A stretch of DNA of 64,000 nucleotides from Nitratireductor luteus (GTDB lineage Bacteria > Pseudomonadota > Alphaproteobacteria > Rhizobiales > Rhizobiaceae). The position numbers and the translations under genes are program-made. A model generated the notes under the pieces. It saw nothing but the letters and a program-made list of their open reading frames with translations, was not told the DNA's origin and made no database searches. This document shows positions 25,723 to 33,871 of the stretch, piece after piece. The DNA lies in the NCBI RefSeq assembly GCF_026162365.1, contig NZ_JAOANW010000006.1, positions 124,001 to 188,000 of the forward strand, in the 5' to 3' direction. Positions within the stretch are counted from its first letter, which is position 1, and every line of letters starts with the position of its first letter.

Positions 25723-26916
25723 ATGGCAGAGGAAGCCCGCATTTCACTGAAGCAGATGCGCGTTATAGACGCTGTGGCAGGAACCACGAGCTTCGAGCAG
25801 GCGGCGCGAACACTGAACACGAGCCAGCCGGTCGTTTCACGGACGATAGCCTCCGCCGAGAAAGCCTTGGGCGTAGCCCTGTTTCAACGCGGCTGGAGCG
25901 GGACGGAACCAACGTCATGGGGTGAGGCTGTCCTGAGGCACTGCTCAGCGGCGCTCAAGCTGATTCAAAAGGCGGAAGATGACATCGCCATCGCCGGCGG
26001 TCCCCGTCCGAATCTCAGGACTTTCCTGCGATGGCATCATCTTGATGCTGTCGCGGCGGTGGTGCGGCTCGAAAGCGCCTCGGCCGCATCCGTCCACCTG
26101 AATATGACACAACCGGCGATCAGCCGGTCGATCGCCGCTATCGCGCAGTATTCCAAGCAGACGCTTTTCAAGAGACGTCGCCACGGGCTTGAAGCAACCG
26201 AGCAGGCACGACGTCTTGCGGCACTTCGCGGCGAACTTCTTCAGGAACTGGGCGGCATAGAAACCTTCACGCTGGACACGAAACGTCGCCTGATCGGTCG
26301 TCTGGCGGTCGGGATGCTACCCTTTTCGGGACAAAACATAGTGGCAAAGGTCTTTGGAAGTCTGTCCGACCGTTATCCGGATTTGCGGCTGATGGCCGTG
26401 CCGGGCAGCTACAACATGCTCGCAGAAGCACTCCGGCGCAGGGAGATCGATTGCATGGTGGGGATTCTGAGAAACCCGCCGCCCTACAACGACCTTCGCG
26501 AAATCTTTCTTTACAATGAAAAGTTCGCCCTGGTCGCCCGGCATGACCACCCCTGCCACTCCCAACCGGTGTCCATCTCCACCCTGCAGGACGAGAAATG
26601 GATCGTCGCGCCTCACCGCACGCCGGTGCGCGCCTATTTCGAAGAATTGTTCCGGAATGTCGGCGCCGTGCCGCCGACACAGACCTGTGAAATCCTGTCC
26701 TTCGGCAACGCGGAACAGGTCATCATGAACAGCAATTCTATCGGCCTTTTGAGTTACAGTGACGAGAACCTCAAAAGTCTTCCCGACAGACTGCGCAAAG
26801 TAGAGATCGACCTCCCGGGATCGGAGATCGCCATAGGGTTGACCATCAGGAAGAGCGGGGGATCGTCAGCGATACTCAAGGTCTTCGAAGACCACCTCAG
26901 AGCGCAGGCGTCCTAG
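25723..26916 (+). CDS. LysR-like regulator with two tandem helix-turn-helix domains
   Basis: Transcription regulator, 397 residues, about 95 longer than usual LysR proteins. Two LysR DNA-binding domains are seen in series: residues about 10-70 (FEQAARTLNTSQPVVSRTI) and about 103-163 (SASAASVHLNMTQPAISRSI). A single effector domain (about 190-390, substrate-binding-protein fold) follows. Both recognition helices look intact. The gene is divergent from the LigM-like demethylase and is the obvious candidate to control it. No clear ribosome-binding site is seen ahead of ATG 25723. Confidence 0.82.
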   Translation: MAEEARISLKQMRVIDAVAGTTSFEQAARTLNTSQPVVSRTIASAEKALGVALFQRGWSGTEPTSWGEAVLRHCSAALKLIQKAEDDIAIAGGPRPNLRTFLRWHHLDAVAAVVRLESASAASVHLNMTQPAISRSIAAIAQYSKQTLFKRRRHGLEATEQARRLAALRGELLQELGGIETFTLDTKRRLIGRLAVGMLPFSGQNIVAKVFGSLSDRYPDLRLMAVPGSYNMLAEALRRREIDCMVGILRNPPPYNDLREIFLYNEKFALVARHDHPCHSQPVSISTLQDEKWIVAPHRTPVRAYFEELFRNVGAVPPTQTCEILSFGNAEQVIMNSNSIGLLSYSDENLKSLPDRLRKVEIDLPGSEIAIGLTIRKSGGSSAILKVFEDHLRAQAS

Positions 26917-26920
26917 GGTC

Positions 26921-26962
26921 AGGCGGATGCCTGCCCTCGGCTCTCACTCGAAACCGAGAGCC
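26921..26962 (+). terminator. Candidate hairpins after the LysR gene
   Basis: Two adjacent stems follow the stop codon: CAGGC/GCCTG around GGAT (26921-26934) and GGCTCTC (26939-26945) with GAGAGCC (26956-26962) around a ten-base loop. No T-run follows the second, so termination strength is uncertain. Confidence 0.4.
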
Positions 26963-27186
26963 AGATTGTGTCAGCCTCCGTCTATCGGCACGCGCAATGC
27001 GCTCCTGAACGCTGCAGCGGCCAGTTGCTCGATCGCGTTCCTGTAAAGATCGCGTTCAATGAGTGCCTTTCCAGCCCGATGCGACTGCGCCAAATCAAAA
27101 TCGGTCGATTTTTGAGGACCCTTCCCGCAGGACCAGGATCGGATGGCACGCGGATCGATTATCCCGCGCGACCGTTTACAGCGCAG

Positions 27187-27492
27187 TCAGTGCCGCCATT
27201 CGGATTGCCGTGGCAGGTCGCCAGCGACATCCACATGGGCAGAGTCGCTTGCTGGCGGCAATTCCTTTTCAGAGAAGCGAAGGCTGAGAAGCCTCCCGTC
27301 GTCGGTCAGAAGATGGAGATCCCCGCGAGCGAACACCTCCCGCAAAACATCCGCAGGCATGCGGATTTCGCCGCTGCCGGTCACCTCTCCGGGTCTCCTC
27401 AGGAATCCGTCAAAATCGTAGTCCGCGCGGGCGAGGGTTTCATCCCTGCTTTTCAAGACACCGGCCCCACGAATGCCGCCAAGATACTGCAT
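27187..27492 (-). CDS. Hypothetical small protein
   Basis: 101 residues, no family recognised. It has a well placed AAAGGAGA before ATG 27492. The middle part reads as a compact beta-rich fold (GSGEIRMPADVLREVF, then GDLHLLTDDGRLLSLRFSEKEL), while the tail is polar. It is the last of three small minus-strand genes with good ribosome-binding sites and short gaps. Membrane or export signals are absent. Confidence 0.6.
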   Translation of the reverse strand: MQYLGGIRGAGVLKSRDETLARADYDFDGFLRRPGEVTGSGEIRMPADVLREVFARGDLHLLTDDGRLLSLRFSEKELPPASDSAHVDVAGDLPRQSEWRH

Positions 27493-27519
27493 TAGCGATC
27501 TCCTTTTAAAGAGTTCTGG

Positions 27520-27780
27520 TTAGACGAGTGCATCTGCGTCCAGAGCTGCGGCCAGTTCCTCTGGATCGACTTCAACCACCTGATGCCGGACGCCTTCGAC
27601 GGAAATCGCTGGAATGTGCAACATCGTGGCCGTGCGCCGGTAGGCAAGAAAGGAGAGACCGAAGATCTCCTCCTCGTCGACCACCAGACGATAGACCCCG
27701 GCAGGCTGCCGAATGTTGAAGGCACTCAGCATGAAGGGTTGCTGGAACGTGATCTGGGTATCGGTGGTGCGAATGGTCAT
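27520..27780 (-). CDS. Hypothetical small protein
   Basis: 86 residues. ATG at 27780 has GGAGG six bases upstream; a slightly longer frame to 27804 has no site. Sequence features: TDTQITFQQPFMLSAFN, then GVYRLVVDEEEIFGLSFLAYRRTATMLH, suggesting a small mixed alpha-beta protein that often accompanies DUF1488 genes in rhizobial genomes as far as I can recall. Function unknown. Sits 55 bases downstream of the DUF1488 gene and 27 bases ahead of the next small gene. Confidence 0.65.
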   Translation of the reverse strand: MTIRTTDTQITFQQPFMLSAFNIRQPAGVYRLVVDEEEIFGLSFLAYRRTATMLHIPAISVEGVRHQVVEVDPEELAAALDADALV

Positions 27781-27835
27781 CGGAGCCTCCGGCTCTTCTT
27801 TCATCTCCCCATCCGGGCGATCAGGGGAACTTGGC

Positions 27836-28090
27836 TTACCGGAAATCCGCCGCCCTCAGCACATACACAGTCCTGCGGGCGCTGCCGTAGATCTCGCGCG
27901 CGACGTCGTGGATCGTGGCGCGCGCTGCATCGAACGCGGCCAGATAATCCGCTTCACCGGCAGTTGCGGTATGCAGCGCATCGGTCTCGACGAAGAAGGG
28001 CACCTCGAACATACCGTCATGGCCGATGAAGCGAACGCGCTGCCCGACTTCGTCGTAGCTGCGGCTTCTATTGGGGAAAGTAAGCGTCAT
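27836..28090 (-). CDS. DUF1488 family protein
   Basis: 84 residues. LTFPNRSRSYDEVGQRVRFIGHDGMFEVPFFV is typical of the DUF1488 family, a group of short proteobacterial proteins of unknown role. ATG at 28090 is preceded by GAGG about nine bases upstream; an earlier ATG at 28105 lacks a site. First of three small genes on the minus strand. Confidence 0.7.
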   Translation of the reverse strand: MTLTFPNRSRSYDEVGQRVRFIGHDGMFEVPFFVETDALHTATAGEADYLAAFDAARATIHDVAREIYGSARRTVYVLRAADFR

Positions 28091-28537
28091 GATCGTATAC
28101 CTCATAGGAATGGATTCTCAGTTCGTGGGCTACAGCTCTCCGCATTGCTGGGTGAACAATGGCACTCCCTCACACGCTGATCTCAGGAGCGTCAGGCTGC
28201 TGCGGCATGGAGAGTAAGTGCGACGGTGGCGGCGCTGATCCCATCACCGCTTCGGCGCGGGACCAGCCGCAGCTGACACGACCGCTCCTTGCACGAGCGC
28301 TGTCACCTTAAGACACCGGATCCCATGGAGTGTTCTTTTCTGCGGCCGGGTGTAGAGGGCCACATCCTCATATAGTCTCTTTGGCAATCGAATAACAGGA
28401 GTGCCAGATATTCTTCTCGGCGCAGGCGGGTTAAGTGGTCCGCCCTCAAGGCCTGGCCTATGCGGACCGCCAAGCGCTAAAGGTTGAAAAGCCAGGGGTC
28501 GCCCTTGCTAGCAAGCTGGCCGCCCTCCATGCGCGTC
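28091..28537. other. 447-base gap, no confident gene
   Basis: No RNA gene, strong hairpin or intact reading frame was recognised. At 28435-28551 (plus strand) a 38-codon frame from GTG ends in a protein-like run (LALASKLAALHARLIGR-type ending) directly after a stop codon, and overlaps the end of the isomerase gene on the other strand; it may be the 3' scrap of a lost gene. The promoter of the small-gene trio must lie in the left part. Confidence 0.35.
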
Positions 28538-29326
28538 TCATAGGCCGATGAGGCCAGGACTTGATGAAACCCCTTCAGTAAGCGAGCCTCCATCGGCGCG
28601 CAGCCCGCGGGCGCCCCGGCCGGAAAGCCATCGGGCCATGTCAGCCGCTTGCCCCATCAGCCTGGTCTCGGGCGCCTTGCCGAACTCGATCGGTTCCTGC
28701 CTGTCGGTGGGAGACAACAGAATAGATGTCCTGCCTGACCACGCGGCCGCATGATCCCGGATCAGCGCATCGATAAAATCCGACGGCATGTCGGCAAAAC
28801 GGCCGCCACTGTTCAGGTCCACCGCATGGAGCCAGAGTGCGCGTGCGCGGATTTCTGGTGTTTTTCTCAGCGCCAGCCGCCGGCCCGCCGCATCCTCCAC
28901 GCAAGCGTCCCAGTCAGCATCGCTCAGATCGCGCCATTCAACGTTGAGGTGAACCTCCGAATGGTCGAACAGATAACGCAGCGCGCGCGACGGCAGGGTT
29001 GCCCCAAGTTCGACATCGCCGCTCGCCACCTGCGCGACGCGCGGAAGGGGCTCCTTCCGGCCGTTCCGAGCCCAAGCGACTACTTCGCTCAGGATACGAG
29101 CGTGGTAGCCGATATGTGCGATGATATGGCGCCGCGACAATCCGGGCAGCGCGGAAGGCGCGTCGAGATCGGCATCCGACAGCTCGTTGAGGAGGCGTGC
29201 GAAATAGGCAGTGCCGCGACGCGCCCAATCGAGTTGGCGGACGGGTGCGGCGGCCGCATCGTATCGGGCGCCACTGCCCTGCCGGGCCCGAAGTGCAGCG
29301 CGCGCCTCTTCGATGCTCTGACCCAT
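28538..29326 (-). CDS. Maleylpyruvate isomerase-like protein, MDMPI/DinB-like family
   Basis: 262 residues of the DinB-like four-helix family that includes the mycothiol-dependent maleylpyruvate isomerase. N-terminal helix bundle with SRRHIIAHIGYHARIL (His67, His71) and the second block ALWLHAVDL (His167). In characterised members the metal is held by a His, a Glu and a His four residues on (ExxxH); here the Glu position is Ala163. It may therefore bind metal poorly or use another ligand such as Glu158. ATG 29326 overlaps the stop of the gentisate dioxygenase gene by one base, so the genes are co-translated. A second, unrelated isomerase lies two genes upstream; this protein may be redundant. 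Confidence 0.72.
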   Translation of the reverse strand: MGQSIEEARAALRARQGSGARYDAAAAPVRQLDWARRGTAYFARLLNELSDADLDAPSALPGLSRRHIIAHIGYHARILSEVVAWARNGRKEPLPRVAQVASGDVELGATLPSRALRYLFDHSEVHLNVEWRDLSDADWDACVEDAAGRRLALRKTPEIRARALWLHAVDLNSGGRFADMPSDFIDALIRDHAAAWSGRTSILLSPTDRQEPIEFGKAPETRLMGQAADMARWLSGRGARGLRADGGSLTEGVSSSPGLIGL

Positions 29327-30426
29327 CAATCGCCCACTTCCACATGGGTGCGGGCGAAGTTCAGCCGCTCCATGATCGGCGCATCGGAAAAGCAGAACAG
29401 ATCGAACTGCGTTTCGGCCTGGAGGGACCAGCGCACCCAGGACGGGATCACGAATAGGTCGCCGATATTGAGCTTGTGCCTCACGCCATCGATGACAACT
29501 GCGCCCTCTCCCTCGAACACCTGGAAGACGGACGAGCCCACCTCCCGCCGCGTCGGCGTTTGCGTGCCGGCGCGCAGGCGATGGAACTCGCAGCGGATCG
29601 TCGACATCACGTCGCCACCCGTCGTGGGATTGACATAGCGGATGGCGGCATGGCCCTGCTCCACCGTCGCGGGCTGCCCCTCCTCCTCCAGCAGGAGCTG
29701 CTCGGTCAGGGCGCGGTCCGTGTGCTCCCAGCGATAGGCGCCGATGGGCGAGCTGACGGTGTCGCTAAGCCCGGACAGGGGACGCAGGCCCGGATGGCAC
29801 CAGAGCCGCTCGCCCCGCGAAACGCGTGGCGTGGCGTAGTCGGTCACCCGGTCCGAGCCGAACTCGAAGAAGCCGACATCATTCTGCTGCGCAAAGGGGA
29901 TATCGAGCCCGTCGATCCAGGCCATGGGTTTGTCGGTGTCGTTGTGATGACCGTGGAAATGCCAGCCTGGCGTCAGGAGCAGATCGCCGCGGCTCATTCG
30001 CACCGGGTCACCATTGACAACGGTCCAGACCCCCTCCCCTTCGACCACGAAACGGAAGGCGTTCTGCGCGTGGCGGTGCTCAGGCGCGGTTTCCCTCGGG
30101 CCGAGATATTGGATCGCGGCCCAGAGCGTGGGGCTGACATAGGCGTGGCCGCCCAGCCCCGGATTGGCGAGGCCGATGGCCCGCCGCTCGCCGCCACGCC
30201 CAACCGGCACGAGTTCGCCGGACTGCTCCGCAAGCGGCAGCAGCTCCGCCCATTTCCAGATGTGGGGCACAGCTCGCGGCTTGGGATGAATCGGCATCAG
30301 GTCGCCGAGCTGGGTCCAGAGCGGAATGAGATGCTGCTCCTCGAATCCCTTGTAGAGGGCGCGCAGCTCCAGCGTATCCTCTGGTTGCATTTCGTTGGCG
30401 GGAGTGTCTTCGTTTTTGTCAGGCAC
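29326..30426 (-). CDS. Gentisate 1,2-dioxygenase
   Basis: Cytosolic ring-cleaving Fe(II) dioxygenase with two cupin domains, 366 residues, giving maleylpyruvate from gentisate. The iron ligands are His117 and His119 (APEHRHAQNAF) and His158 (GWHFHGH). As far as I can recall it closely follows salicylate 1,2-dioxygenase of Pseudaminobacter salicylatoxidans, with a two-residue offset: Arg81, Ala83 and Trp102 correspond to Arg83, Ala85 and Trp104 there. The residue equal to Gly106 of that enzyme is Ala104 here; a Gly106Ala change was reported to turn it into a conventional gentisate dioxygenase. So gentisate, not salicylate, is the predicted substrate. GTG start at 30426 with AGGAGG eight bases upstream. 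Confidence 0.9.
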   Translation of the reverse strand: MPDKNEDTPANEMQPEDTLELRALYKGFEEQHLIPLWTQLGDLMPIHPKPRAVPHIWKWAELLPLAEQSGELVPVGRGGERRAIGLANPGLGGHAYVSPTLWAAIQYLGPRETAPEHRHAQNAFRFVVEGEGVWTVVNGDPVRMSRGDLLLTPGWHFHGHHNDTDKPMAWIDGLDIPFAQQNDVGFFEFGSDRVTDYATPRVSRGERLWCHPGLRPLSGLSDTVSSPIGAYRWEHTDRALTEQLLLEEEGQPATVEQGHAAIRYVNPTTGGDVMSTIRCEFHRLRAGTQTPTRREVGSSVFQVFEGEGAVVIDGVRHKLNIGDLFVIPSWVRWSLQAETQFDLFCFSDAPIMERLNFARTHVEVGD

Positions 30427-30455
30427 GGCGTGTCCTCCTGCTTGCGAATTGATGG

Positions 30456-31103
30456 TCAGGCAGCGTCCGGCTGGTTAGGGGGTGCCGCATCCCTGAAAGC
30501 GGGTATCTGGTCCAGCCGTTCAAAGATGCGGCCGATCGTCGGCCACGCCGACGTGCCGATTTCGAAGCGGCGGTTGTTCCAGACCTGCGCGTAAAGGCAA
30601 AGGTCGGCGAGCCCCGGCTTATTGCCATGACAGAGTTGGCCGGTCATGGGATCCGACGACAGCATCTTTTCCAGCGCATCGAAGGTGGTTTCGACCCAGT
30701 GGGTGAACCATTCCTTTTGCGCCGCCTCATCGGCGCCGAAGCGGTCCGCCAGATAGCCCAGCACCCGAAGATTGTTGAGCGGATGGACCTCGCAGGCGCT
30801 CATCAGCGCCAGCGCCCGCACCCGCGCCCTGCCATCGGGATCGGACGGCAGAAGGGCGGGTTCGGGATAGGTTTCCTCCAGCCACTCGATGATCGCCAGC
30901 GACTGCGTCATGATCGTGCCGTCCGGGCGCTCGAGCGTCGGCACAAGGCCGGCCGGGTTCATCGCCAGGTACTCCGGCGTTCGCGTATCTCCCCGCCGCA
31001 GGACATAGGGTACGTAGTCGTAGTCCAGGCCCTTGAGGTTCAGCGCTGCGCGCAGCCGCGTGGACGTCGATGAGCGGAAGAAATTGTGCAGCGTCAGGGT
31101 CAT
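30456..31103 (-). CDS. Maleylpyruvate isomerase, GST zeta type
   Basis: 215-residue glutathione transferase of the zeta class, converting maleylpyruvate to fumarylpyruvate with glutathione as cofactor (NagL-like). The N-terminal thioredoxin fold carries the catalytic SSTSTRLR (11-18), and the GLVPTLE cis-Pro and QSLAIIEWLEE blocks bind glutathione. The C-terminal all-helical domain has the short PLNNLRVLGYL stretch seen in maleylpyruvate/maleylacetoacetate isomerases. ATG at 31103 has AGGGAA upstream and starts two bases after the hydrolase gene stops. Maleylacetoacetate as substrate is possible but the neighbours point to gentisate. Confidence 0.87.
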   Translation of the reverse strand: MTLTLHNFFRSSTSTRLRAALNLKGLDYDYVPYVLRRGDTRTPEYLAMNPAGLVPTLERPDGTIMTQSLAIIEWLEETYPEPALLPSDPDGRARVRALALMSACEVHPLNNLRVLGYLADRFGADEAAQKEWFTHWVETTFDALEKMLSSDPMTGQLCHGNKPGLADLCLYAQVWNNRRFEIGTSAWPTIGRIFERLDQIPAFRDAAPPNQPDAA

Positions 31104-31105
31104 CG

Positions 31106-31801
31106 TTATTCCCTGGGGCCGATCTCGGTAACGATCTCGCCCAGCCCTTCGATGCTCACCACGCATACGTCGCCCGACACCAGTGCTCCGACGCCTGCCG
31201 GCGTACCTGTCATGATCAGGTCACCGGGCGCCAGCGCGATGGAATGCGACAGGAACGAGATGATCTCGGGCACAGACCAGATGAGCTCGGTCAAATCTGC
31301 GTCCTGCCTGGTCTCGCCGTTGACGGTGAGCCGGATCGCGCCTTTGTCCGGGTGCCCGACCTTGCCCACCGGATGAACCGGGCCGATGATCGCGGAATTA
31401 TCGAAGGCCTTGCCGAAGTCCCAGGGCCGTCCCTTGTCGCGCGCCTGGAGCTGCAGGTCGCGCCGGGTCAGATCGTTGCCGATGGCATAGCCCCAGACAT
31501 GCGTCAGTGCCTCCGCCTCGGGAATATCGCGCCCGCCCGTGACGATGGCGACGACCAGTTCCGCCTCGTAGTGGAAGTTCTCCGTCTGCGGCGGATAGGG
31601 AACGGTTTCGCCCGCGTCCACGACCGCGTCTGCCGGCTTGCTGAAGAAGAACGGCAATTCGCGTTCCGGGTCCTTGCCCATTTCGCGGGCATGGGCGGCG
31701 TAGTTCCTCCCGACACAGAAGATGCGCCGCACCGGAAACCTGTCCGGGCTGTCGGCAACTGCCACTGTCGCGACCGGCGCGGGAGAAAAGACGTAGGACA
31801 T
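31106..31801 (-). CDS. Fumarylpyruvate hydrolase, FAH family
   Basis: 231-residue member of the fumarylacetoacetate hydrolase family that splits fumarylpyruvate into fumarate and pyruvate (NagK-like). FCVGRNYAAHA opens the fold; the metal-binding acids are in FHYEAELV and in NDLTRRDLQ, and KAFDNSAIIGP plus GDLIMTGTPAGVG are the other conserved blocks. ATG at 31801 has AAGGAGA upstream. It completes the lower gentisate pathway in the same operon as the dioxygenase and both isomerases. Confidence 0.88.
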   Translation of the reverse strand: MSYVFSPAPVATVAVADSPDRFPVRRIFCVGRNYAAHAREMGKDPERELPFFFSKPADAVVDAGETVPYPPQTENFHYEAELVVAIVTGGRDIPEAEALTHVWGYAIGNDLTRRDLQLQARDKGRPWDFGKAFDNSAIIGPVHPVGKVGHPDKGAIRLTVNGETRQDADLTELIWSVPEIISFLSHSIALAPGDLIMTGTPAGVGALVSGDVCVVSIEGLGEIVTEIGPRE

Positions 31802-31843
31802 TCGTGTCTCCTTGTTGTTGAAGCCAGTTAGCAAGTCGATGCG

Positions 31844-33808
31844 TTATTGCGCAGGGTGAGGAACGGAAACGGTGCTTTGCCGGTCCCGCCCCAGCAGCCA
31901 GAGCAGAACCAACGCGGCTAAACCCGCCCCGTTGATCCAGAGCGTTGCAGCTGCGAGAATGCCCGGCGGCAGCAACAGAGCCGCGCCCGCAAGCCCCGTC
32001 AGGATCCGCCGGACGATGCCGGCGGGGCCATGCAGCCAGCCGATGAAGGCGCTCGAGATCGCGTAGACCCCCAGGATCGCCGTCGCGACCGCGACCACGA
32101 TCTCAACCGGGTCGCCGATCAAGAGCAGGGCGGGCGAGAATACGAAGAGGAAGGGAATGATATAGGCGGTCCAACCGAAGCGCATTGACTCGAAGGCCGT
32201 CGCCAGCGGCGGAGCCTTGGCGATGGAGGCCGCGAAGAAGGCACCGATCCCGATGGGCGGCGTCACCATCGACATCATGCCGAGATAGAAGATGAAGAGG
32301 TGCGCGGCAATCGGCTCCACGCCCGTCTCGATCAGCGAGGGGGCGACGAGCACGGCGAGAAGCAGATAGACGCCCACGGTGGGCATGCCCATGCCGAGCA
32401 CGAGGCAGACTGCAGCGGAAATGAGCAATAGCAAGAACAGGTTGCCCTGCCCCAGATCGACCAGCGCGAACGTTACGGCAAATCCGAGACCGGTCACGTT
32501 CAGCACGCCGATAATGAAGCCGGCCGCCGCGGAAATCATGATGATGTCGATGATCGACTGGCCGCTTTCGACGGCGGCACTCCAGAGGTCGCGCAGCGAC
32601 ATGCGGGACTTGCCGTAGCCCATGAAAAGGCCGATCAGCAGGGCGGCACCGCCACCCCACAGAGCCGCGGTCTCGGCCCGCTGGTTGAACCAGAACAGCG
32701 CGGCGACAATTGCCGCAAAAGGCAGCGCGAAAACCCATCCGCGTGACAGGACGCGACCCATAGGCGGGATCTCCTCGCCCTCCACCGGCCTGATATTGTG
32801 CTTGGCTGCCTGGAGGTCGGCCTGCACATAGAGAGCGACATAATAGAGCAGTGCCGGCACGATCGCCGCCACCACGATTTCCGAATAGGGCTTTTGCAGG
32901 ATGTCGGCCATCAGGAAGGCCACCGCACCCATGACAGGCGGGGCGATCTGCCCGCCGGTTGACGCCACCGCCTCGACGGCTGCCGCCGTGGTGCGGCGGA
33001 AGCCGGAATTGATCATCAGCCGTATCGTCACCACGCCGGTCGCAACGATGTTCGACACGACCACGCCCGAGATGGAGCCGAACAGGGCCGACGCGACGAT
33101 GGAGATCTTCGCGGAGCCGCCGCGCCTGTGGCCCATGCTGGCGAGCGCGATGTCGTTGAAGAAATCAGCGCCACCGGAGCGCAATAGAAGCTGGCCGAAA
33201 AGGATAAAGGCAACGACGACGGTCGCAGCAACGTTGAGGGTGATGCCGAACAGGCCGTTAGGATCGAAGGCAAGATAGACCGCCATGCGCGGCGCCTGGA
33301 CCTCGCGGGTTTGCAGGATGCCCGGCACCAGATGGCCGATAAGCCCGTAAAGCACGATCGCCAGGACGACGACGACGAGCGTTATGCCCACCGTCCGGCG
33401 CAAGCCTTCAAGCACGAGGAGAAACAGAAGGCCGCCGACGATCAGCGCATCCCACGGCAGCATCATGGCGCTGGAAAGGAGGGCCGGATAGGCCAAGGCC
33501 ACATAGAAGGAAAGGCCGAGGCCGAGCGCAGCAAGGATCAAGTCCGGTATCGGCGGCGCACTGGTTGTGTCGTCCGATCGCCGTGCGCGGCGGACAAGGA
33601 ACACGAGCCCAAGGCTCAAGCCGAGGATCACCGCCAGGAACTGCTCGGTATAGTATGAATAGCCAAGCCGGGACGGCAGGTCAGCGGCCTGCGCCACGGC
33701 GAGCAGCGTGAGGGTGCCGGCGAGCGCATGAACCAGGTGCCGGACCCATGCTGGTCCGCTCACATCTTCCGGCGCACCGGATGCGATTTGCGGGGTGTTG
33801 TCGCTCAC
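31844..33808 (-). CDS. TRAP transporter fused permease (TAXI-TRAP type, DctQM fusion)
   Basis: Inner-membrane importer subunit, 654 residues with around eighteen hydrophobic segments: the small subunit is fused to the large one, as is usual for TAXI systems. Conserved DctM-like blocks are ASTGGQIAPPVMGAVAFLMAD and GMGMPTVGVYLL together with MVTPPIGIGAFFAA. GTG start at 33808 behind AAGGG. The receptor gene precedes it with a hairpin in the gap (33835-33858). Its position between the ring-cleavage genes and the activating fusion enzyme marks it as the uptake route for the aromatic acid. Confidence 0.87.
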   Translation of the reverse strand: MSDNTPQIASGAPEDVSGPAWVRHLVHALAGTLTLLAVAQAADLPSRLGYSYYTEQFLAVILGLSLGLVFLVRRARRSDDTTSAPPIPDLILAALGLGLSFYVALAYPALLSSAMMLPWDALIVGGLLFLLVLEGLRRTVGITLVVVVLAIVLYGLIGHLVPGILQTREVQAPRMAVYLAFDPNGLFGITLNVAATVVVAFILFGQLLLRSGGADFFNDIALASMGHRRGGSAKISIVASALFGSISGVVVSNIVATGVVTIRLMINSGFRRTTAAAVEAVASTGGQIAPPVMGAVAFLMADILQKPYSEIVVAAIVPALLYYVALYVQADLQAAKHNIRPVEGEEIPPMGRVLSRGWVFALPFAAIVAALFWFNQRAETAALWGGGAALLIGLFMGYGKSRMSLRDLWSAAVESGQSIIDIIMISAAAGFIIGVLNVTGLGFAVTFALVDLGQGNLFLLLLISAAVCLVLGMGMPTVGVYLLLAVLVAPSLIETGVEPIAAHLFIFYLGMMSMVTPPIGIGAFFAASIAKAPPLATAFESMRFGWTAYIIPFLFVFSPALLLIGDPVEIVVAVATAILGVYAISSAFIGWLHGPAGIVRRILTGLAGAALLLPPGILAAATLWINGAGLAALVLLWLLGRDRQSTVSVPHPAQ

Positions 33809-33834
33809 GCTCTACCCTTTCGATCCAGATCGAC

Positions 33835-33858
33835 CGGGGCGGCGTCAATGCCGCCCCG
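33835..33858 (-). other. Intergenic stem-loop after TAXI receptor gene
   Basis: Nine-base arms CGGGGCGGC (33835-33843) and GCCGCCCCG (33850-33858) around a six-base loop, no T-run, between receptor and fused permease genes. Confidence 0.72.
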
Positions 33859-33871
33859 CGAAGCTAAAAGA

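Noticed and set aside
29326-30426. Direct salicylate 1,2-dioxygenase
   Set aside because: Overall likeness to the Pseudaminobacter enzyme is high, but the key Gly106 position is Ala104, and the cluster encodes a gentisate pathway.
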